Translations under genes and position numbers: made by a program
IMG/VR virus record: IMGVR_UViG_3300015189_000002
Coordinates: 1-64,000 of that record
DNA length: 64,000 nt
Source of the DNA: a virus
Reading direction: 5' to 3' (one strand)
Part shown: positions 26,085 through 33,699 of the stretch, piece by piece
Numbering within the stretch: position 1 is the first letter of the stretch
Layout of the letters: every line of letters starts with the position of its first letter
The notes under the pieces: generated by a model
What the model saw: only the letters and a program-made list of their open reading frames with translations
Told to the model about the DNA's origin: nothing
The model's database searches: none

Positions 26085-26326
26085 GCCGGAATCCACTGAC
26101 CCTGTCGAATGAATCCATGCGTCTTGCAACTATGACAGAGGATTGAAGGAGTGACAGTCAGAGGATCTGTCTGAGTAACTGCCCAGCCTATCGACGCATT
26201 GATAGGCAGTAACGTCTCAGTTCTATCTGGAATCAGTGCGCCATCTTCGCCAAGGTAACTGAAGCAGTCATGTATCCACCAGAAGTGAACTCCGTCTTCA
26301 TCCATACGAAACGTCGGAGCAGTCAT
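26081..26326 (-). CDS. Small DUF6527-like zinc protein
   Basis: The 81-residue protein begins MTAPTFRMDEDGVHFWW and ends with VTPSILCHSCKTHGFIRQGQW. The pattern DG-HFWW at the front and a T-PSILCHS-HGFI tail matches the DUF6527 family. It overlaps the terminase start by four bases and the upstream zinc protein stop by four (ATGA), so the three genes are translationally coupled. ATG 26326 is preferred over GTG 26350 on the coupling. The function is unknown. Confidence 0.7.
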   Translation of the reverse strand: MTAPTFRMDEDGVHFWWIHDCFSYLGEDGALIPDRTETLLPINASIGWAVTQTDPLTVTPSILCHSCKTHGFIRQGQWIPA

Positions 26327-26505
26327 TTCTTTTCCTTGATGCGTAGACACCTGTGAGTTACACCGCCGACACCCACCTGCGCAGTAAGGAATCCCTCACC
26401 ATTAGCATGAGTGTGAGTAAGTCTCGGAACACAAGTGAACTGAACTGTGTAGGCCGTTCCGCACAGTGGACACTTAATGTCTATTCGTGCCGGAGGAGCA
26501 GTCAT
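26323..26505 (-). CDS. Small zinc-ribbon protein
   Basis: A 60-residue protein with a CPLCGTAYTVQFTCVPRLTHTH motif: one C-x-x-C pair followed by a further cysteine and histidines, which is enough for one zinc site. ATG 26505 overlaps the stop of the 26502-27635 gene. Its neighbours on both sides are small or packaging-related, so a role in terminase regulation is possible but not shown. Confidence 0.65.
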   Translation of the reverse strand: MTAPPARIDIKCPLCGTAYTVQFTCVPRLTHTHANGEGFLTAQVGVGGVTHRCLRIKEKK

Positions 26506-27635
26506 TCGTTCACGACGGAACTTTGCACCGGGGGCTCAAGAGCCTTACGCTGCATCTCTGGACTGGCCATACCTTCCATGACGCCTTGAATCATCTCCGG
26601 TGTGATATTCTCACGCTTGATGCCCTGCATCTCCAGAGCACGAACAGCCTCCGCGACAAACTGACGCGGATTACCCGCTGAGATCTGTGCCGCACCATTG
26701 CCTCCGATCTGTACATTCAACTTCGGACTTGCGAACCGCATGGGGTCAATCATCTTTGCGAGCTTTACTGCCTGTTCGAAGACCTGATTCATCATCTTCG
26801 TAACCTCAGGATTCAGCTCGTCGAAGGTTTCCTCGTCCGACAATCCCCGCTCAAGTCGCTTGGTGTTCGCGGCCATGAGGACACCCATACCGTCGATGAT
26901 CGTATCCGCGTTACGGCTGCGGAAAAACTTAGACAACTCTACTGGCTCGGCTCCAGGCACAGAACACACCGCCCCGTCTCTGTAGTACTTGCATTGATTG
27001 GCGAGAGAACAGGTATTGCAGAGAAACTTGTCGCCCTCTTTTTTACCCTGAACTGCCTTAGTAAAAGGTGACACCGTTGTTGACGGTTTGTGATCTGTGT
27101 CACTCGAAGTGATGTCAGGCTTACTTCCGTCTGCTCGGGTTCGGAACTTATACAGCTCCATGTAATGCTCGCCAGCCCACACAGCAGACTTGATATTGAA
27201 CAAGCATCTGTTACGAGGTATCTCAAGTTCGACAGGCTTGAATCCCATCGAGCTTGCCCACTGAGGATGCTGGGCTACCTTGAGGTAGGTCTCTTCATTT
27301 CCAGACGGTAGATGAACTCTGCCACCTTTTGCAGCAGCGCGTGGCTCAACATCAGCAGACCTAAACCCCAGGCCGAAAGCAAACTTGTACGAATAGAGCC
27401 CGTGTACGTGGATGATGGCATCTGGATAGTCCTCCTGAAGTTCTTTGATCTTCTTGATGAAAGAACGTCCCGGTCCAGTGTTGCCATTTGGGAGCTCGGT
27501 AATGACGACTCGATGTTCTTGTCCAAAGACTGGACGCTCGTCGGTTGGTACTCTTTTATCAAGACATGCTTCATGCGACTCCCCCGCAGGATTCTGGAGC
27601 ATGTCTTCAAGAAGTTCTAAGTCTTCCCCGTACAT
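26502..27635 (-). CDS. Terminase-adjacent protein with cysteine cluster; 5' end disrupted
   Basis: The 377-residue product from ATG 27635 contains KFLCNTCSLANQCKYYRDGAVCSV around residues 215-240, a four-cysteine zinc or iron-sulfur candidate, and FRSRNADTIIDGMGVLMA. The same frame extends upstream of 27635 to about 27866 with coding-like sequence (NNYIRELVECGEYKIAWDRG, then SLYFGRTYPWRLLLV) but contains no ATG, GTG or TTG. A start with a good site, AGGAG before ATG 27888, lies in the next frame and stops after nine codons. It looks like a longer gene with a one-base shift near 27866. The function is unknown; position suggests packaging. Confidence 0.65.
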   Translation of the reverse strand: MYGEDLELLEDMLQNPAGESHEACLDKRVPTDERPVFGQEHRVVITELPNGNTGPGRSFIKKIKELQEDYPDAIIHVHGLYSYKFAFGLGFRSADVEPRAAAKGGRVHLPSGNEETYLKVAQHPQWASSMGFKPVELEIPRNRCLFNIKSAVWAGEHYMELYKFRTRADGSKPDITSSDTDHKPSTTVSPFTKAVQGKKEGDKFLCNTCSLANQCKYYRDGAVCSVPGAEPVELSKFFRSRNADTIIDGMGVLMAANTKRLERGLSDEETFDELNPEVTKMMNQVFEQAVKLAKMIDPMRFASPKLNVQIGGNGAAQISAGNPRQFVAEAVRALEMQGIKRENITPEMIQGVMEGMASPEMQRKALEPPVQSSVVNE

Positions 27636-27893
27636 CCATGTCGGGTAAACCGCTTTGGGACGGTCAATTCCGTGATCTGCATCAAGCTCTGCCGTGCCTT
27701 GATCCCCAACAAGAAGGAGACGCCAAGGATAAGTTCGTCCGAAGTATAGAGAGGCGTGCTTCTCGGGGTCGATATGCTTCTTAATAAGAAGCCCTCGATC
27801 CCAAGCAATTTTGTACTCACCACACTCAACCAGCTCGCGAATGTAATTGTTTGGATTTCTATAATCGGAACCATGTTTCAGTTGACATGGCTC

Positions 27894-28478
27894 CTAGATC
27901 ACCACCTTGAGTGGAAAGATTGGTGAAACACTAAACGGCCATTTTGCTGCTTTGCTGCAATTACAGTGAGTACAGGCCGGGCGTAAATTAGACAACATCT
28001 CTGGTCCACCCTTTGATATAGGTTTTACGTGATCCACTGCTTCAAAAGGTCGAACTTTACAGATCCAGCATAATCCACTCCACATGGACATGCGATCAGC
28101 AAATTGTTCCGCAGTGTAGAGAACTACCACTACAGCCTTTTCTGCAGCTCTTCTTTTTCGACGACGCTCGCCTGCTGTGACAGGACTACAAGGATATTCA
28201 GATGCAACTACTAAGTATTGAGCGTAATTCCACAGTCGCCATTCCGCACTACGAGCTTTTATTTCTTCCTTGTTTCTGATGTAATACTCAGCATCACGTT
28301 TCTTCATCGCCGCAGCGTTTTTAAGTTTGTATTCAGCATTGTAAACCTTTACACAATGCTTACATTTCGAGCTCAGGTTGTATCTTCTCGAACCATCAAA
28401 ATAAAAGTCAGAGTAAGGTTTAGACTCTTTACACCTGCTACATTTCTGCAACGCAGGAATCAACAGCTCAGTACTCAT
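27894..28478 (-). CDS. HNH homing-type endonuclease
   Basis: The 194-residue protein begins with CSRCKESKPYSDFYFD, a zinc pair, then a segment of coiled charge (KKRDAEYYIRNKEEIKARSAEW). It ends with WICKVRPFEAVDHVKPISKGGPEML and CTHCNCSKAA, the HNH signature with its D-H and downstream N-x-x-CxxC elements. GAGGAGGTGTAATG gives a clear start at ATG 28478. Such genes often insert beside packaging genes in phages and can move on their own. The gene next downstream shows a frame disruption, consistent with local insertion history. Confidence 0.85.
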   Translation of the reverse strand: MSTELLIPALQKCSRCKESKPYSDFYFDGSRRYNLSSKCKHCVKVYNAEYKLKNAAAMKKRDAEYYIRNKEEIKARSAEWRLWNYAQYLVVASEYPCSPVTAGERRRKRRAAEKAVVVVLYTAEQFADRMSMWSGLCWICKVRPFEAVDHVKPISKGGPEMLSNLRPACTHCNCSKAAKWPFSVSPIFPLKVVI

Positions 28479-28658
28479 TACACCTCCTCTATGCAAGATA
28501 CGTTACTAGGGTATGGAACGCAAGCAAGGACCATGTCTTCAAAATGACACAGGATTCATTCTACTGGTGCTGTCTTCTGCTTTTGCAAACTAGGCTAAAG
28601 AACAAATTACCTCACCGCGCCGATAACGTTTTGGGCGCTATCGGCATGGAGGCCATGC

Positions 28659-28687
28659 TTGACACCCCTACAGGGATGGGATAAAGT
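28659..28687 (+). promoter_or_regulatory. Promoter for the replication operon
   Basis: TTGACA at 28659-28664 and TAAAGT at 28682-28687 are separated by exactly 17 bases, and the -35 is a perfect primary-sigma hexamer. Transcription would begin near 28694 and reach the AEP-like primase start at 28751. A GCCGATA...TATCGGC inverted repeat just upstream (about 28618-28645) could be an operator. Confidence 0.75.
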
Positions 28688-28750
28688 TACCACTAGCGTC
28701 TTCAGGCCGCCGACTACGGCCACACACTCCCGAGTACAACTGGAGCCTTC

Positions 28751-29611
28751 TTGTCCGACAACGCTCTCGCTGATCAAATTGCCAAACGCTATATAGCGCG
28801 GCGAGACGTGAAAGCTGTACAACACAAAGACGGATCTTGGAGCCCGCACACCAAGTCGGGCAAGCATGATGGGGAACGGATACCCTGGGGAAGAGCTGAC
28901 CTCAACGCTCACCTTGCTGGATCAAGTACGTTCGGTCATTACCTGCTGGATACAGACTCAACGACCAAACTGTTCGCCTTTGATATCGACCTCGAACAGT
29001 GGAAGCCAACTGAACCTGACCGCAAGTTCTACTACCCCGAAGGCTGGGGGAAAGACCCTCTAGAAGAAAAGGATAGTCCAGACTATCCTTCTTATGCCCC
29101 GCTTTTGTTCGATCCAAGATTAGCCTGGCAAGATAGACGCCACCCGAGCCGCTCATGGCTGAAGTATCAGATGAAGATGATTGCCCATGAGCTTACGGTA
29201 GTCATCGAGCGTGACCTTGAGTTGCCCTGTGCGGTCGCATATAGCGGCGGCAAGGGCGTGCATGTGTATGGCTTTTGCGGCAAGGTCCCAGCTGCCGAAG
29301 CAATCGAAGGTGCTCACATTGTCCTCGACACTCTCGGTCACTGGCGAGCATCGCGGGGAACAAACTTCTATAAGGACACCAACGAGGACGTTCTGCGTGG
29401 TTTCCAAAACTTCTGCATTGAGGTATTCCCGAAGCAAACGACAATGACCGATGATTCACTAGGGAACTTGATGCGCTTACCTCTAGGACGCAATATGAAA
29501 AGCACCGACCCGACCTTCTTTATCGACATGACCTCGCCGATGGGAGTTATGGCCCCCGTTGACCCCATGCACGCGCTTGCTGGTAACCCTTGGAAGCGTT
29601 ACGGAGAATGA
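28751..29611 (+). CDS. AEP-family primase-polymerase
   Basis: The 286-residue protein carries the archaeo-eukaryotic primase triad: FDIDLE (about residue 78, first two metal aspartates), AYSGGKGVHVYGF (the S-x-H-like loop, about residue 163) and LGNLMRLPLGRN (conserved basic C-terminal motif). It would make primers for phage DNA synthesis. The TTG start at 28751 follows TGGAG; no ATG occurs in this frame until residue 141. Its stop overlaps the start of the next gene (ATGA), so the two proteins are coupled and likely work as a primase-helicase unit. A related role in repair by gap filling cannot be excluded. Confidence 0.85.
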   Translation: MSDNALADQIAKRYIARRDVKAVQHKDGSWSPHTKSGKHDGERIPWGRADLNAHLAGSSTFGHYLLDTDSTTKLFAFDIDLEQWKPTEPDRKFYYPEGWGKDPLEEKDSPDYPSYAPLLFDPRLAWQDRRHPSRSWLKYQMKMIAHELTVVIERDLELPCAVAYSGGKGVHVYGFCGKVPAAEAIEGAHIVLDTLGHWRASRGTNFYKDTNEDVLRGFQNFCIEVFPKQTTMTDDSLGNLMRLPLGRNMKSTDPTFFIDMTSPMGVMAPVDPMHALAGNPWKRYGE

Positions 29612-31575
29612 GTGCCGAGGGGGGCACTAATACAACCTTCAAGCGCAAGTTGGCCGAGCGAAAGGCCGCTGCGCAGGCAGAACTTGCCCGAATACTGAAA
29701 GAAAGAGGCGCAGACCCCGCCGTAGTACTCGAAAAGCATGACGACGACCTAGTCCCTGATGAACCTTTCTCTCTTACGGATACAGACCGTGAGATGGATA
29801 GAATTGTCGGGGGCATTGACATTCTCGACGCTTATTCGCGCTGGTGCGGAAAGATGACACCGAAAGTCAAGAATGGCCAGCGCGAATCCATTATGATCAG
29901 TTGCCCCAAGCCCTCGCATCCAGACAAGAAGCCGAGCGCTTGGATCAACCTTGACGATCAAGTATGGTTCTGTGGAGGCTGCCAGGAAGGCGGCGACGCC
30001 CACGACATCGCTGCATACCACTTCGGATTCTCAGCACCGGAGTACAAATCAGGAGCAAAGTTCCATGAACTCAGACGCGAAATGGCAAAAGACTTTGGAT
30101 TCACCTTCACAACACTCCCTGGAGGTGTTATCGTTGTTGAGCCTCCTTCAACAGAGTCAGAAGAGGAGGGAGAAGAAGATGCGGAGGCAAGTACTGGTGT
30201 TTCGACTGCAGGTAGCACTGTTCCTGCTGGTACTGTTTCTACTCCCGAGCCTGGGACTGATGCTGACGTAATCAAGATGTTCGAGAGTGACATGGATAGC
30301 AATATCCTCATTCCAACTCTCGATTGGCAGTCGATCGTCCCAAAGGATACCTTCCTCGACACCTATATGAGGGTAACTTCACTCGATGATGTCGCAGAAG
30401 AGTATCACTTCTTCAATGGACTTCTCGCCTTGGGCTTCGCCCTGGGGCGAGATGTTCGTCTTGATGACACTCTTCCGGTCTATGCTAACCTGTTCGTCTG
30501 TACATTGGGCCATTCGGGATCAGGTAAGTCAAAAGCGCGTTACCATCTCGACTCATTGCTTACCGACGCGCTTCCTCACGTCTGGAGTGACGAGAACAGT
30601 AAGGGTGTTCGGAAAATCTCGTCACCCGGCTCAGCAGAAGTACTGATCCACAACTTCCAGAAGCCAGTTACTGACCCAGCGAACCCGAAGGTGGTTCTGT
30701 ACAATGCACCTGTTCGTGGAATCGTTGACTTCAGTGAGCTCAGTGCGCTAACTGGTCGATCAGGACGTATTGGAAACGTCATCGTTCCAACCTTAATGCA
30801 GTTCTATGACATGGAGAACCTTATCTCCACCAGTTCAATGTCAACCGGCATTAAAGAAGCTGCACTGCCGTTTGCCAGCGCACTTACGACGACCCAGCCG
30901 CGTGCATTGAAAGATCTACTTAGCAAGTCCGACGTGGCTAACGGCTTCTTGAACAGATGGATCTTCGTATCTGGAAACGACAAGCGCAAAGTCGCTGTCG
31001 GGGCCGCGAGGATCGACATTACACCGGCGATTGCTCCACTTCAGAAAGTCTTTGCGTGGGCTGGTGCGTTTGGCCCGGACGAGTTTATGACATGGAGCCA
31101 AGAAGCAGTAATGCGCTTCACGGAGTTCTTCCATTCAACTATCTGGCCGGCACAGCGCGAAGACACAAGCACTGACCTACTGACACGTACCGACCTGCTG
31201 ATGAAAAAGCTGATCCTACTCTTCACTGCGAACCTCAAACTCAAAGAGGTTCCAATCGAGTGTGTTGAGCAGGCGATTGCCTGTTGGGATTACATCATCG
31301 GCTCGTATGCAATACCTGCTGACGAGATTGGCAACACACTTGGCAGTGAGATCAGCGAGGCAGTTATGAACGTTGCCCGCAAGCAGTACAAGCTCAACAA
31401 AAAGGGCGTGACACTTAATCAGGTGGCGCGATCTCTGGCGAAGCGAAAGTATCCCCACGAGATGCTACTCAAAACCTGCGAAAGTCTTGTTAAACTTGAC
31501 TACCTTGTGGTTGTCAAGTCGCCAGCTGGCATGAGGGGTCGTCCGACAGTCCGATACAAGATAGTGGGGGCATGA
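29608..31575 (+). CDS. CHC2-type zinc finger plus P-loop ATPase (primase/helicase-like, DUF3987 type)
   Basis: The 655-residue protein is a fusion. Residues about 95-145 carry a CHC2-like zinc finger (ISCPKPSHPDKKPSAW, then VWFCGGCQEGGDAHD), as in DnaG and phage primases that read template DNA. An acidic linker follows (SEEEGEEDAEAS). Residues about 290-500 form a P-loop ATPase with Walker A GHSGSGKSKA and DFSELSALTG. A winged-helix-like C-terminus follows. The fold resembles DUF3987 helicase/primase proteins. ATG 29608 overlaps the AEP gene, so zinc sensing and unwinding are likely split from the catalytic subunit. Confidence 0.8.
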   Translation: MSAEGGTNTTFKRKLAERKAAAQAELARILKERGADPAVVLEKHDDDLVPDEPFSLTDTDREMDRIVGGIDILDAYSRWCGKMTPKVKNGQRESIMISCPKPSHPDKKPSAWINLDDQVWFCGGCQEGGDAHDIAAYHFGFSAPEYKSGAKFHELRREMAKDFGFTFTTLPGGVIVVEPPSTESEEEGEEDAEASTGVSTAGSTVPAGTVSTPEPGTDADVIKMFESDMDSNILIPTLDWQSIVPKDTFLDTYMRVTSLDDVAEEYHFFNGLLALGFALGRDVRLDDTLPVYANLFVCTLGHSGSGKSKARYHLDSLLTDALPHVWSDENSKGVRKISSPGSAEVLIHNFQKPVTDPANPKVVLYNAPVRGIVDFSELSALTGRSGRIGNVIVPTLMQFYDMENLISTSSMSTGIKEAALPFASALTTTQPRALKDLLSKSDVANGFLNRWIFVSGNDKRKVAVGAARIDITPAIAPLQKVFAWAGAFGPDEFMTWSQEAVMRFTEFFHSTIWPAQREDTSTDLLTRTDLLMKKLILLFTANLKLKEVPIECVEQAIACWDYIIGSYAIPADEIGNTLGSEISEAVMNVARKQYKLNKKGVTLNQVARSLAKRKYPHEMLLKTCESLVKLDYLVVVKSPAGMRGRPTVRYKIVGA

Positions 31576-31578
31576 CAG

Positions 31579-31896
31579 ATGAAGTTCTCAGACCTACCGA
31601 AGGATGTACAGGATGAACTCCTCAGTCCCAAGTACTGGCAAAGAAAACACTACTCCCGTGGGACTTACGCATTTGGTTGCCACGGGCCGCTCTGTCGTAA
31701 GGCTGAAAGGGACCGTTCTCACGGACGCTACGAAGACAGAGTTCGAGCAAATGGCAAAGGATACACAGCCGTCCTCAATGCCCGCATCTCGGCGGAAGAA
31801 GAGCAAGCCCTCCAAGAAATCATCGACTGGTACCAAGGAGAGCGAGTAGATAGGACAGCCTGGCTGCGAAAACTGATCACAATGGCGGTCACATAA
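31579..31896 (+). CDS. Small protein with cysteine pair and helical C-terminus
   Basis: The 105-residue protein has YAFGCHGPLCRKAERDRSHG near residue 32, a C-H-C-H-like cluster that could bind zinc, and a C-terminal helix-turn-helix-like segment (ISAEEEQALQEIIDWYQGERVDRTAWLR). It is the last gene of the short plus-strand operon, three bases after the zinc/ATPase gene, which suggests an accessory replication or regulatory role. The family is not recognised. Confidence 0.65.
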   Translation: MKFSDLPKDVQDELLSPKYWQRKHYSRGTYAFGCHGPLCRKAERDRSHGRYEDRVRANGKGYTAVLNARISAEEEQALQEIIDWYQGERVDRTAWLRKLITMAVT

Positions 31897-32013
31897 CCCT
31901 CTCTCTAATCCGTTTGCGGTGGTTGTGTCTAGTGAATCAAGAGCAACGCTAGCGCCGGGCGCATGGGTCGCCAAGGGGGCGTCTAGCCACCCGATCCCCC
32001 AGCGATTGCTTGA

Positions 32014-32355
32014 CTATCCGGTGTAAGTGGAAAGATGAGACAAAAGACCCCATTGTGCAGACATCGCGGCCAAGAGTATGGGCTGAAAGGTATCGCTGGT
32101 AGTGTTCGCAGGAAGAACGTACACTGTCGGATCAGACGCCATCAGCCATGCCGCTGAATCTTGCCACGCAACTGCGTTGCGAATAATACCCTTAGCGAAA
32201 GCAACCTGCATGACGAGGTCGGGAGTTCCAGGGGTTAGATTGGCGGTAATTACTCCACGCGCCTGATAAACCAGTGCAGCTAGACACTGATCCCTAAACC
32301 CTCCAGGCAAATGATCGTTGGCGAAGCCACTTGCAGTTACGAGAACACTTGCCAT
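32014..32355 (-). CDS. Small tail-associated protein
   Basis: A 113-residue protein, last of the fibre operon. It is hydrophobic with aromatic residues spread through beta-like strands (GVITANLTPGTPDLVMQ, DSAAWLMASDPTVYVL). It has no catalytic motif, and no signal peptide is obvious. Position after the tail-fibre group suggests a fibre-tip or adsorption protein. The convergent replication operon ends about 120 bases away. Confidence 0.55.
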   Translation of the reverse strand: MASVLVTASGFANDHLPGGFRDQCLAALVYQARGVITANLTPGTPDLVMQVAFAKGIIRNAVAWQDSAAWLMASDPTVYVLPANTTSDTFQPILLAAMSAQWGLLSHLSTYTG

Positions 32356-32384
32356 TTACTTCTTCTCTCTCTTTAGATAGATCA

Positions 32385-33077
32385 TTAGGCCGCTTGACCC
32401 CAGCCTGTAAACCCAGCAGGTGCTGCCACGCCTGGAAGAACCTCTACAAAACAGTAACCATCAGAGTCGGATGGCATTGCACAGACAAAGGATTGAGTTG
32501 TCAGTGCAGCTGCTGGTGTTGTCTGATGTGACTGACGTAACTGAACAGTGGCACTGAATGAGTTATCAGAGGTTGTATTGGCACCAAATGAAATCAAAGG
32601 AGACGCTCCTCCGTCACTCGAGCCAAAGAACCCAATCGACCCAATAGCAGTTGCAACGTAAGTCAAAGTCTGTGTTGTCTGTCCACTGAACCACTGACCA
32701 CCAGTAGGAAGACCTGGCGTGATTTGACCAATCGGAGCGGCATTGTTAGCGCCAGTAAGAACATATACTTTCAGACCACAGGGACCAGTAGATGACCAAG
32801 TTGATCTAATAGTGGTACTGATGCTACTTGTTACAGTAGCCCAAAAGAATCCACTTTCACATGTGCTTCCGTAACTCTGTTCTGCTGCCTTTGTCCAAGC
32901 TGACGTAGAACCTGTAACGGTAGTAATAGCAGCAGTTTTTGCAGAACTGTCATATCCACTGTTCACGCTCACCAAAAGCAGTGAACCTACTGGCGGAGTA
33001 AAAGCCACAGTTGTAAGAGTAGCAACAGCAGCAGTAGAAGTTACGCCTGCTGGCGAGGTGGCTATTGCAAGTACCAT
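32385..33077 (-). CDS. Minor tail / adsorption protein
   Basis: The 230-residue protein is rich in Ser, Thr, Gly and Val, with regular beta strands (VAFTPPVGSLLLVSVNSG, QTLTYVATAIGSIGFFGS). This composition is typical of bead-on-string receptor-binding proteins. Its stop region and next gene lie in the same operon, and it overlaps its upstream neighbour by one base (TAATG). No enzymatic motif is visible. The role is inferred from composition and context. Confidence 0.65.
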   Translation of the reverse strand: MVLAIATSPAGVTSTAAVATLTTVAFTPPVGSLLLVSVNSGYDSSAKTAAITTVTGSTSAWTKAAEQSYGSTCESGFFWATVTSSISTTIRSTWSSTGPCGLKVYVLTGANNAAPIGQITPGLPTGGQWFSGQTTQTLTYVATAIGSIGFFGSSDGGASPLISFGANTTSDNSFSATVQLRQSHQTTPAAALTTQSFVCAMPSDSDGYCFVEVLPGVAAPAGFTGWGQAA

Positions 33078-33502
33078 TATGCAAACACAACTGTAGCAGT
33101 CATCTCAGCACCTGCAACAACAGATCCAACCTGATCAATATTGATCGTCACATAGTGACCAGGAGCAACTGCTGTCACGTTTGGTGCAACAGACAAAATA
33201 GTTGTCGTACTGACTGCAACTGTTGGACGGTTCGCCTGTGTCGTAAAAGCTGTAGTGCCGTCAATATTGCAGTCCACGATCAGTGGAAGACCTGTCGGTG
33301 CAGTAATGACAGAGATTCTAACTTTGGCGATATTGACAGTTACGTTACTGTCGTTGTACCACTTGTTTGCAACCGCGTCAGTCGTAACGGCAAGAGTACC
33401 AGACTTCGTAAAGGTCTGTGCTGGAGCCTGTAAAATAACCGGGTCAGCACCACCGGGAGCATGTCTGCTGGCGTGAGTACTTAAAGCAACAGTTATAGCC
33501 AT
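33077..33502 (-). CDS. Tail fibre-associated protein with HASRHAPGG motif
   Basis: A 141-residue beta-rich protein beginning MAITVALSTHASRHAPGGADPV. The HASRHAPGGxDP segment recurs in tail-fibre and tail-tip proteins of many actinophages and bacilli phages, where it may help subunit attachment. The remainder is strand-rich (KVRISVITAPTGLPLIVDCNIDG). It lies within the tail-fibre operon between two small structural genes. A fibre or fibre-adaptor role is likely. Confidence 0.7.
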   Translation of the reverse strand: MAITVALSTHASRHAPGGADPVILQAPAQTFTKSGTLAVTTDAVANKWYNDSNVTVNIAKVRISVITAPTGLPLIVDCNIDGTTAFTTQANRPTVAVSTTTILSVAPNVTAVAPGHYVTINIDQVGSVVAGAEMTATVVFA

Positions 33503-33510
33503 CTCTACTC

Positions 33511-33699
33511 CTAACTGACGGTAATAGTTCCGGTGCCGTCGAGGTTGTCAACAGTTGTAACTGCAGAACTGCCGGTGATTGTAGCCGTGCCGTTTCCGTT
33601 ATCAGTTAGAATGACGCCAGCTCCAGCACTAAGACGTGAGTCAGTAGTAAGTACAACAGGAACAGTATTGACTGTTAAAGTATTCTTAAAATCCGTCAT
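33511..33699 (-). CDS. Short tail protein (62 aa)
   Basis: ATG 33699 overlaps the stop of the large fibre gene (TGATG), and the 62-residue product is beta-like (NTLTVNTVPVVLTTDSRLS, GTATITGSSAVTTVDNLDG). It has the repetitive T/V/G make-up of trimeric fibre shafts. It is probably a fibre accessory or a piece of the tip. The function is not determined. Confidence 0.6.
   Translation of the reverse strand: MTDFKNTLTVNTVPVVLTTDSRLSAGAGVILTDNGNGTATITGSSAVTTVDNLDGTGTITVS

Noticed and set aside
26084-26129. Upstream TTG start for the terminase
   Set aside because: ATG 26084 overlaps the upstream stop (ATGA) and gives the expected N-terminus; the TTG would add residues inside the upstream gene.
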